From Actinomycetota bacterium (GTDB taxonomy: Bacteria; Actinomycetota; Acidimicrobiia; Acidimicrobiales; Microtrichaceae): DNA of 6,290 bases. Location: NCBI GenBank assembly GCA_018268735.1, contig JAFDWA010000103.1, positions 1-6,290 of the forward strand. Reading direction: 5' to 3'. The translations under genes and the position numbers were made by a program. Shown here piece after piece: positions 1 through 4,954 of the stretch (positions within the stretch are counted from its first letter, which is position 1; each line of letters opens with the position of its first letter). The notes beneath the pieces were generated by a model, which did not search any database, was not told the DNA's origin, and worked only from the letters and a program-made list of their open reading frames with translations.

Positions 1-145
1 CTTCTTCCTCCCGCAGTTCGAAGGCATCGACGAGCACATGGCGGTCAGCCTCAACCGCATGGTGTCGAAGCACCTCGACGAGCCGGAGCAGCAGGAGGCG
101 CGGCGGGTCATCGCAGAGCTGCTCGGCGAAGAGCTGGTGGGCTGA
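1..145 (+). CDS. 3' end of an unidentified protein-coding gene
   Basis: An open frame enters from the left edge (first full codon at base 2) and stops at TGA 143-145, giving a 47-residue C-terminus that begins FFLPQFEGIDEHM and ends ELLGEELVG. The composition is that of a soluble helical protein, with charged heptad-like stretches (residues about 25-45) and no membrane segment. The next gene on the same strand starts 2 bp after the stop, so the two are probably co-transcribed and perhaps translationally coupled. I do not recognise the family from so short a tail, and no function can be assigned. The frame is preferred because it ends naturally just before a well-placed downstream start, and its codons favour G/C at third positions. 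Confidence 0.6.
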   Translation, partial: FFLPQFEGIDEHMAVSLNRMVSKHLDEPEQQEARRVIAELLGEELVG

Positions 146-147
146 TC

Positions 148-1134
148 GTGATGCGGCCCGACGGGTCGGATGCCCCAACAGCGCCGGACTCCGCCCCGTC
201 CTCGACGCCGACCGCACAGCTGTGGCTCCGACGGTCTCCTCGATCCCCCGCGCTGGCGAGCGCTGCGGCACTCACCGGCGTCGATGCCGCCACCCTCGCA
301 TCTGCCACCGCGGTCGCCGTGGCCGGGTCACCGGAGGCGGTTCAGCTCCTCGACGGCATGGAGTACCGCATCCGAACCTTGCCGACGTCGGTCGCCACAG
401 CGGCCGAACGCTGCGTGAGCTCGGTACGTGGTCCCATCCTCTGGGCTGAGACGATCACCGCAAGGGCCCATGCCCTGGGCAACGAGGACGTCTTCGTCTG
501 CATGACGACGAGCCGGAGCTTCGACCGGCTCGAGAACCGCCTCCTCGTGGAGGCGCTCGAATCGATCTCGGCCGCAACCCGTGCGCTCCAAGGTGCGCCA
601 GGCGACTCCCTGGGCCCCGAGGAGCTCGCACGCGTCCGGGCCGTCGCTGCCGAAGCCGCCCGGTGGCGCGCCGATTCGCGGCTGTCCAGCGTCCGGGCTG
701 GTCGCCTCACCGGCCGCGCTGCAGCACGGGTACGTGGCGGGCACCGCAGAGCGAGCATGGAGCCGGTGCTGGCGCTCCGCCAGCGCGCCAGGGAGCCCTT
801 CGACGCGCAGGACGTGGTCTCGCTCACGGACGAGTGGACGGCCAGGCTCCACGACGCCGTGCTCCGGGTGCTCGACGTGATGCCGGGCCCACGGGCCCTG
901 ACCCTCAGCGACGGAGGACTCTGGAGCCAGACGTTGTCCTTCCGGCACCCTGCGGCGTCGGGGTCCGGGCCGTCGGGTCTCACGGTGCGCGGCGTACCGG
1001 TCCTGGCACCGGCCGAGGACGTGCGAGGTGCCCCGTGGGAGCACCTGCTGCCTGCCGACGGCATCCGGTTGCCACCGGATGCGGACCAGCAGGCGATCAG
1101 GGCGCTGCTGGATCAGTCGGTGTCGTCGTCGTAG
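148..1134 (+). CDS. Hypothetical protein with a weak DUF2357/McrC-associated-like core
   Basis: A 328-aa protein of unknown function. It starts at GTG 148 or the adjacent ATG 151; a GGTGGG stretch at 136-141 lies 6 or 9 nt upstream and could be the ribosome binding site. It is probably co-transcribed with the preceding gene. The first ~30 residues are Pro/Ser/Ala-rich and look disordered. Residues about 95-140 carry the most conserved-looking segment: RGPILW, then a Thr/Arg-Ala helix, then VFVC, then RSFDRLENRLLVEAL. This pattern (an aromatic 'G-x-x-x-W' strand, then D-x-x-E-N-R-L-L) resembles DUF2357 proteins associated with McrBC-type restriction genes. That is pattern memory, not an alignment. 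Residues 155-215 are Arg/Ala-rich helices. I see no PD-(D/E)xK nuclease motif, no Walker motifs, no signal peptide and no membrane segment. The last 22 bp overlap a convergent small gene. Confidence 0.75.
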   Translation: MMRPDGSDAPTAPDSAPSSTPTAQLWLRRSPRSPALASAAALTGVDAATLASATAVAVAGSPEAVQLLDGMEYRIRTLPTSVATAAERCVSSVRGPILWAETITARAHALGNEDVFVCMTTSRSFDRLENRLLVEALESISAATRALQGAPGDSLGPEELARVRAVAAEAARWRADSRLSSVRAGRLTGRAAARVRGGHRRASMEPVLALRQRAREPFDAQDVVSLTDEWTARLHDAVLRVLDVMPGPRALTLSDGGLWSQTLSFRHPAASGSGPSGLTVRGVPVLAPAEDVRGAPWEHLLPADGIRLPPDADQQAIRALLDQSVSSS

Positions 1135-1289
1135 GCGTCGTCGTCGATCTCGTCGTCGGGCGTTTCGAGATCGTCGGACACCCGCGGACGGTCTGACTCC
1201 AGATCCGTGAAGATGGCCTCGATGTCCAGATCGGGACCGCGCTTCAAGGCCCGGGCTTCTTCGTAGCGGCGATGCCGACCCTTCTTCAC
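1113..1289 (-). CDS. 58-aa small basic/acidic protein, DUF3073-like
   Basis: A short gene read on the minus strand from GTG (1289-1287) to TGA (1115-1113). The protein starts MKKGRHRRYEEARALKRG, continues PDLDIEAIFTDLESDRPRV, and ends in a very acidic tail rich in Asp (DDEIDDDAYDDDTD). This basic N-terminal 'GR-x-R-x-x-x-x-x-AR-x-LK' segment, then a short amphipathic 'DLDxxxxxxxL' helix, then a polyacidic tail with Tyr, is the architecture of the small actinobacterial DUF3073 proteins. The match is from memory and the family's function is unknown. Translation is well supported: GGGGAG (1301-1296) lies 6 nt upstream of the GTG, and a TACACT -10-like box (1330-1325) precedes it in a 94-bp gap after rnd. 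The last 22 bp overlap the 3' end of the convergent + strand gene. An overlapping frame one base off (starting at 1296) lacks a comparable composition. Confidence 0.8.
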   Translation of the reverse strand: MKKGRHRRYEEARALKRGPDLDIEAIFTDLESDRPRVSDDLETPDDEIDDDAYDDDTD

Positions 1290-1295
1290 TGAGCA

Positions 1296-1301
1296 CTCCC
1301 C
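1296..1301 (-). promoter_or_regulatory. Ribosome binding site of the 58-aa protein
   Basis: Read on the minus strand, GGGGAG is followed by 6 nt (TGCTCA) and then GTG. This is a near-consensus Shine-Dalgarno at the right distance. It decides the GTG start of the small gene over the ATG slightly upstream (1307-1305), whose frame terminates after six codons. Confidence 0.75.
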
Positions 1302-1324
1302 GTCATCAACGACCGGAACTGCGA

Positions 1325-1330
1325 AGTGTA
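1325..1330 (-). promoter_or_regulatory. Candidate -10 box TACACT for the 58-aa gene
   Basis: On the minus strand the gap between rnd and the small gene holds TACACT, which fits the actinobacterial TANNNT -10 consensus. It lies 35 nt before the GTG start, leaving a leader of about 28 nt that contains the GGGGAG ribosome binding site. No good -35 (TTGAC-like) hexamer is seen 16-18 nt upstream. The rest of the gap (1290-1383) shows only a short GCTC-rich dyad near 1331-1345 and no terminator with a T-run, so some read-through from rnd is also possible. Confidence 0.45.
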
Positions 1331-1383
1331 GCGCGCTCCGAGCGAGCCCAGAGTTGACCCGAGGAGTGGTGCCGACCTGACGC

Positions 1384-2544
1384 TCAGCGGTCCTCGAGGA
1401 CCAGTCCCTGGCCGATCTCGAAGGCGAGCGCGGCTTCCCCGGCGAGCAGTCGACGGATCGGTTCGCCGACCAGGTCAGCCCGCCATCCCTGGGTCAGACG
1501 AGCTCCCGGGACACCCCGGAGGAGGTCCTCGAGATCTGCCCTGGTCGCCAGCACCGATGTCTCCAGCTCCAGGTCCCGGGCGCGCTGGCTGACCCAGGCC
1601 GACACCAGGGGAACGGCTGGTCGCAGCTCGGTCGGCAGCTCCGGGACGGGTGGCGCCGGTGCCCGTTGCGGACGTCGGCCGGCCGCCGCGGCGACCACCT
1701 TCAGAAGGTCCTCCCCCATTCCCGAGCGCAGGCTTCGGCCGTCGACACCACGGAGCGAACGGAGCTCCTCGATCGTCGACGGCGCCGCGGAGGCCACCGA
1801 CACCACGCCGAGGTCCGACAGGACGAACCTCGGGGTCTGATCCGTCTCGATCGCTCGCTGCTCCCGCCACGCCGCAACCGCCTGTGCGACTGCGAGGCCG
1901 GCTCCACGCAGGTGACGCAGCTCCTTGATCCGCCGCCATGCCTCGTCCGGGTCCCGTGGCCCCCGAGACTCCGTGCGGATCTCCTCGCAGGCGTCGAGCA
2001 CCCACTGGTCACGGCCCCGGTCGACGAGTCGGTCCCACAGGACGTCGTGCAGCTCGAGCAGGTGGGCCACGTCGCCGCTCGCGTACTCGAGTTGTGCAGG
2101 CTTCAGAGGCCGCTGCAGCCAGTCGGTCAACCGGTCGGCCTTGAGCGCTCGGACGTTGAGCTCGCGCTCGAGCAGCGTCGAGAGGGAAGGGCTCGTGTAG
2201 CCGAGGAAGCCGGCGGCGATCTGCGTGTCGAGCATCCGGGCGGGCACGGTGCCAGTGGAGCGCTCGAGCACCTCGAGGTCCTGTCTGGCAGCGTGCATCA
2301 CTGCGACCGCTCCCCCGTCGAGGATCGACCCGAACGGCTCGAGGTCGACGCTCAGCGCGTCGACGAGCGCGACACCGTGCTCATCGGCGATCTGCACGAG
2401 AGCGACGCGCGGGAAGTAGGTGCGCTCACGGTGGAACTCGGTGTCGATCGCGTAGCGATCCTGGTCGCTGAGGCGTTCGAGCAGCTCGGCGAAGGCTCGG
2501 TCGTCCTCGATGAGCGTGTGCTCGCCAGCACCCGCTGAGCTCAC
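1384..2544 (-). CDS. rnd: Ribonuclease D (DEDDy 3'-5' exoribonuclease with HRDC domain)
   Basis: A 386-aa RNase D, a cytoplasmic 3'-5' exoribonuclease that trims the 3' ends of tRNA precursors and other structured RNAs using two metal ions. The exonuclease domain covers residues about 10-180. Exo I is DTEFHRERTYFPRVALVQIA (D34 and E36), Exo II is the HAARQDLEVL segment (D89), and Exo III is YASGDVAHL (Y154 and D158); the Tyr marks the DEDDy type. An HRDC-like helical domain follows at about 200-285 (AWRRIKELRHLRG to SGMGEDLLKVV), then a C-terminal helical region ending in RRLLAGEAALAFEIGQGLVLEDR. Length is close to E. coli RNase D (about 375 aa). The frame stays open 63 codons further upstream, but GTG 2544 is chosen because it overlaps the rhodanese stop as GTGA and the upstream codons lie inside the rhodanese gene in another frame. 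It is last in the tight mobA-rhodanese-rnd block. Confidence 0.93.
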   Translation of the reverse strand: MSSAGAGEHTLIEDDRAFAELLERLSDQDRYAIDTEFHRERTYFPRVALVQIADEHGVALVDALSVDLEPFGSILDGGAVAVMHAARQDLEVLERSTGTVPARMLDTQIAAGFLGYTSPSLSTLLERELNVRALKADRLTDWLQRPLKPAQLEYASGDVAHLLELHDVLWDRLVDRGRDQWVLDACEEIRTESRGPRDPDEAWRRIKELRHLRGAGLAVAQAVAAWREQRAIETDQTPRFVLSDLGVVSVASAAPSTIEELRSLRGVDGRSLRSGMGEDLLKVVAAAAGRRPQRAPAPPVPELPTELRPAVPLVSAWVSQRARDLELETSVLATRADLEDLLRGVPGARLTQGWRADLVGEPIRRLLAGEAALAFEIGQGLVLEDR

Positions 2545-2879
2545 CGGGCGCCGGACCCCGTCGTGTCGGGGCCGTCGTCCACCGGTCTGCCGGAGGCGAT
2601 CCAGGCAAGGGTGCCACCGGTCACGTTGATGGCGCTCAGCCCGTGCCCTTGGAGCACCTCCACGGCCCGTGCGCTGCGGGCCCCGCTCCGACAGATCACG
2701 AGGACGGTCTCGTCGGCGGGCAGCTCGATCCACCGTGCGTCGAGCTCCGGCAGCGGGATGAGCACGACGCCGGGCACCCGTGCCTCCATGTGCTCGTCGG
2801 GGTTGCGAACGTCGAGGACGAACGCTCCGGCATCTCGTCGAACGGCGAGCTCGTCGACGGTGATCTCCTGGATTGCCAC
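2541..2879 (-). CDS. Single-domain rhodanese sulfurtransferase
   Basis: A 112-aa rhodanese-homology domain protein, presumably a cytoplasmic sulfur carrier that holds a persulfide on its active-site cysteine. The domain fills the protein: VTVDEL-type opening (ITVDEL), the VLDVRNPDEH strand (D23, R25), then the active-site loop CRSGARS with catalytic C63, and the family-typical end GGTLAWIASGRPVDDG. The loop CRSGxRS is that of active single-domain rhodaneses rather than Cdc25-like longer loops. GTG 2879 is taken as the start because GAGGTAGG (2896-2889) lies 9 nt upstream; the longer in-frame ATG at 2954 would overlap mobA by 65 bp and add an Arg-rich, non-rhodanese stretch. The gene starts 10 bp after mobA and its TGA overlaps the rnd GTG. 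Its sulfur acceptor is not evident; adjacency to mobA makes a cofactor role possible, but this is inference. Confidence 0.92.
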   Translation of the reverse strand: MAIQEITVDELAVRRDAGAFVLDVRNPDEHMEARVPGVVLIPLPELDARWIELPADETVLVICRSGARSARAVEVLQGHGLSAINVTGGTLAWIASGRPVDDGPDTTGSGAR

Positions 2880-2888
2880 GGGCAGCAA

Positions 2889-2896
2889 CCTACCTC
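2889..2896 (-). promoter_or_regulatory. Ribosome binding site of the rhodanese gene, overlapping the mobA stop
   Basis: GAGGTAGG on the minus strand is 9 nt upstream of the GTG at 2879 and contains the TAG stop codon of mobA (2892-2890). Ribosomes finishing mobA therefore sit on the Shine-Dalgarno of the next gene, which favours coupled translation and fixes the rhodanese start. Confidence 0.7.
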
Positions 2897-3639
2897 GGCG
2901 GGCGATGCCGCCTGCGGAGCATCGGAGGAAGGTCCTCGGGGCGATCGACGTCACGAAGGGCGTCCGGTCGATCCGGGTTCAGGCGCGCCACGACCAGAGC
3001 GGGCGCTCGCATCGCACGGTGCATCGATCGCTCGCCGTCGTCGAAGGAGCCGACGATCGACGCCGACGCACGCGGCGAGAGCGCGACGACCGACCACTGT
3101 GGAACACCTCCCACGTCGTACACAGCGACGTCGGCACCGGGTCCAGCCGTCAGGCGCACCCCTGGGGGCGAAGGATCCGCGCCGGAGTGCCCCACGCCGT
3201 CGACCCCCTCGCTGTCGGCATCGGCCACCGTCGGAGGGGTGCCCGCCGCTGCCCCCGACGCGCTGATCGCCCGGAGCAGCGGCACCATGTCCATCCCTGC
3301 GAGCCCAGGCATGTCGCACGCGCACACCAGGAGCGACGCGTCCGGACGACGTCGGGCGACGGTGCACACGCCTCCGAGCGGTCCCGAGCCCGGAACCTCG
3401 TCGTCGAACCACTCGTCGCCGAAGCCGCGCAGGGCCGGGCCGTCACCGCCGACCAGCATGACGGCATCCACCCCTGCATCGCGCAACGCCGCGGACACAC
3501 GTGCCGCCAGCGGATGATCGGGCGGCCCGAGCAACGATTTGTCGCTGCCCATCCGGCTGCTGGCACCACCGCAGAGGACCACCCCGAGGAGCGGGGGCCG
3601 GTGGTGGTTCGCCGGACCGCCCGGATGAGCCACGGTCAT
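2890..3639 (-). CDS. mobA: MobA-like molybdenum cofactor guanylyltransferase (NTP transferase fold)
   Basis: A 249-aa nucleotidyltransferase-fold protein, most likely MobA, which transfers GMP from GTP to Mo-molybdopterin to make the bis-MGD/MGD cofactor in the cytoplasm. The signature LCGGASSRMGSDKSLL (residues 22-37) is the nucleotide-binding P-loop of this family. GSGPLGG (84-90) and the metal-binding ACDMPGL (D109) follow, and a late DxDRPEDL segment (about 230-237) matches the family's NxNTPEDL end. Two features are unusual: about 40 extra residues after the ACDMP motif (about 130-175, Gly/Ala/Asp-rich), and VPQWSVVAL where MobA usually has a (H/Q)P(L/T) motif. At 249 aa it is longer than E. 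coli MobA (194 aa). It begins 6 bp after the preceding gene with no clear Shine-Dalgarno, so it is probably coupled. A related enzyme (MocA-like cytidylyltransferase or another NTP transferase) cannot be excluded. No other Moco genes are in the window. Confidence 0.85.
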   Translation of the reverse strand: MTVAHPGGPANHHRPPLLGVVLCGGASSRMGSDKSLLGPPDHPLAARVSAALRDAGVDAVMLVGGDGPALRGFGDEWFDDEVPGSGPLGGVCTVARRRPDASLLVCACDMPGLAGMDMVPLLRAISASGAAAGTPPTVADADSEGVDGVGHSGADPSPPGVRLTAGPGADVAVYDVGGVPQWSVVALSPRASASIVGSFDDGERSMHRAMRAPALVVARLNPDRPDALRDVDRPEDLPPMLRRRHRPPR

Positions 3640-3645
3640 CCGGGC

Positions 3646-4896
3646 TCAGGCACGACCCACGACACCGCCGTAGACGTGCTCGGCGCCACGGTCAGCCTCG
3701 TGGTGCGCGACCGCATCGACGAGATCCGACACGAACTGCTCGACCACGCGGTCGTGGCCGGGCGAGAGCATGACGTGCAGTCCACCCTGCTGGCGGTCGA
3801 GGTTCCAGCCCCGGTCGTCCATCGCGTCGGCAACACCCCCGATGTCGAGCGGACCCCCCGGGCCGTCGTGGTCCGGATCGGCGCCGAACTCGAACAGCGA
3901 GAGGTCCGGGTCCGAGGTGATGCCGAGCCCGTCGACGGCGTCGATGCCGGCGGTGAACCCGCGCATCGCGGTGCGGACGCGACCGGCGAGGCGCAGGTAG
4001 CCCTCCTCGCCCAGGTGGGTCATCGTCGCCCATGCACCGGCGATCGGTGGACCGGGTCGCGTACCGGCCGAGGTCGACGAGGCGTAGATGCCGCCAGGCC
4101 ATCGGTCGTACAGGAACACCTGGCGTTGGTAGAGGTCGCGGTCCCGGTACAGGATCGTCGACGCTCCCTTGTAGGCGTAGCCGTACTTGTGGATGTCCGC
4201 CGACAGCGATGTCACCCCTTCGACCCGGAAGTCCCACGGCGGGACAGCCTCGCCGAGGCGCTCCCACCAGGGCAGCAGGTACCCGCCGAGGCAGGCGTCC
4301 ACGTGGCACAGGACCCCACGCTCCACGGCGAGCGACGCGATCTCGGTGACCGGGTCGATGACGCCGAACGGGTAGCACGGCGCCGAGGCCACGACGATGG
4401 CGGTGTTCGGACCGATCGACGCGGCGAAGCGGTCCGGATCGGCACGTCCATCGGCGCGTGCGGGGACGGCGATCTGGGTCACGTCGAGGTAGGCGCATGC
4501 CTTGGCGAAGGCAGGGTGGGCCGTCTCAGCGCACAGCAGCTCCGGCGCGGCGACCCCTCGTGCCCGGGCGTGATCTCGGGCGGTCTGCACCGCGAGGAAG
4601 ATCGACTCGGTGCCACCTGAGGACATGGAGCCGGTGCTGGCCCCGAACAGCGAGCAGGCCATGTCGACCACCTCGGACTCCATGCGCAGCAGCGTCCGGT
4701 AGCGGAAGGGGTTGAGGGCGTTCTCGTGGAGGAAGCTGGCGGCGATCTCGTGCTGCAGCGCATCGAGCTCGGGGTCGTCCACGTTGTAGACGAGGCTGAA
4801 CGCCTTGCCGCTTCGCCAGTCGAGGTCGTCGGTCCGCTCGGCTCGGACCTCCTCGAGGATGTCCTCGACGGATCGTCCGTGTGTCGGGAACGTCAT
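3646..4896 (-). CDS. PLP-dependent sphingosine-1-phosphate lyase-like / group II decarboxylase family enzyme
   Basis: A 416-aa fold-type I PLP enzyme of the pyridoxal-dependent decarboxylase family (DOPA/glutamate decarboxylase and sphingosine-1-phosphate lyase). Visible landmarks are: SSGGTESIFLAV (92-103, phosphate binding), H127 in ETAHPAF (stacks on the PLP ring), HVDACLGGY (D200, pyridine-N contact), and LSADIHKYGYAYKG with the Schiff-base lysine K237. The WPGGIYASSTSAGTRPG stretch (266-282) and WATMTHLGEEGY (289-300) closely resemble the S1P lyase branch (WxGGIYASPTxAGSRPG) more than glutamate decarboxylases. There is no N-terminal membrane anchor, so it would be cytosolic. S1P lyase cleaves phosphorylated sphingoid bases to an aldehyde and phosphoethanolamine; many bacterial members have untested substrates and are labelled aspartate aminotransferase family. 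ATG 4896 is the start; no Shine-Dalgarno precedes it but a TAACGT box lies 6 nt upstream. It heads the operon with mobA. Confidence 0.9.
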   Translation of the reverse strand: MTFPTHGRSVEDILEEVRAERTDDLDWRSGKAFSLVYNVDDPELDALQHEIAASFLHENALNPFRYRTLLRMESEVVDMACSLFGASTGSMSSGGTESIFLAVQTARDHARARGVAAPELLCAETAHPAFAKACAYLDVTQIAVPARADGRADPDRFAASIGPNTAIVVASAPCYPFGVIDPVTEIASLAVERGVLCHVDACLGGYLLPWWERLGEAVPPWDFRVEGVTSLSADIHKYGYAYKGASTILYRDRDLYQRQVFLYDRWPGGIYASSTSAGTRPGPPIAGAWATMTHLGEEGYLRLAGRVRTAMRGFTAGIDAVDGLGITSDPDLSLFEFGADPDHDGPGGPLDIGGVADAMDDRGWNLDRQQGGLHVMLSPGHDRVVEQFVSDLVDAVAHHEADRGAEHVYGGVVGRA

Positions 4897-4902
4897 GGGC
4901 CG

Positions 4903-4908
4903 ACGTTA
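4903..4908 (-). promoter_or_regulatory. Candidate leaderless -10 promoter box TAACGT
   Basis: On the minus strand TAACGT (fits TANNNT) is followed by exactly 6 nt (CGGCCC) and then the ATG of the S1P-lyase-like gene. That places the transcription start at the A of the ATG, the geometry of leaderless genes common in actinobacteria. The absence of a Shine-Dalgarno before this ATG agrees. No convincing -35 hexamer is seen. Confidence 0.5.
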
Positions 4909-4909
4909 G

Positions 4910-4937
4910 CCCCGGGTCCTCGGGCAGCGTCCCGGGG
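4910..4937 (-). other. GC-rich inverted repeat between hydrolase and S1P-lyase-like genes
   Basis: CCCCGGG (4910-4916) and CCCGGGG (4931-4937) form a 7-bp perfect stem with a 14-nt loop. It begins 18 nt after the hydrolase stop and ends just before the TAACGT box. It could be a weak transcript end for the hydrolase mRNA or a binding dyad over the promoter. No T-run follows, so it is not a standard intrinsic terminator, and in GC-rich DNA a 7-bp dyad may be chance. Confidence 0.3.
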
Positions 4938-4954
4938 AGAGCACCAAGGGACGA

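Noticed and set aside
1121..1157. GTC/GTCGTC triplet repeats that look like a microsatellite
   Set aside because: Explained as the Asp codons of the acidic tail of the 58-aa protein; imperfect and in frame.
328..1296. 322-codon minus-strand frame opposite the 148-1134 gene
   Set aside because: Arg-rich shadow; its proposed start lies beside the ribosome binding site of the 58-aa gene, which explains the region better in another frame.
1353..1358. TTGACC, a -35-like hexamer on the + strand
   Set aside because: No TANNNT box lies 16-18 nt downstream and no + strand gene follows.
1666..2538. 290-codon + strand frame opposite rnd
   Set aside because: Antisense to RNase D, whose catalytic motifs are all intact on the other strand.
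2545..2733. 63-codon N-terminal extension of RNase D to an ATG-like start at 2733
   Set aside because: It lies wholly within the rhodanese gene, is Arg-rich and unlike RNase D; the GTGA overlap at 2544 is a better start.
2563..4620. Very long + strand open frame (685 codons) opposite rhodanese, mobA and the PLP enzyme
   Set aside because: It runs antisense across three well-identified genes, is Arg/His/Gly-rich without any recognisable domain, and is a typical GC-rich shadow frame.
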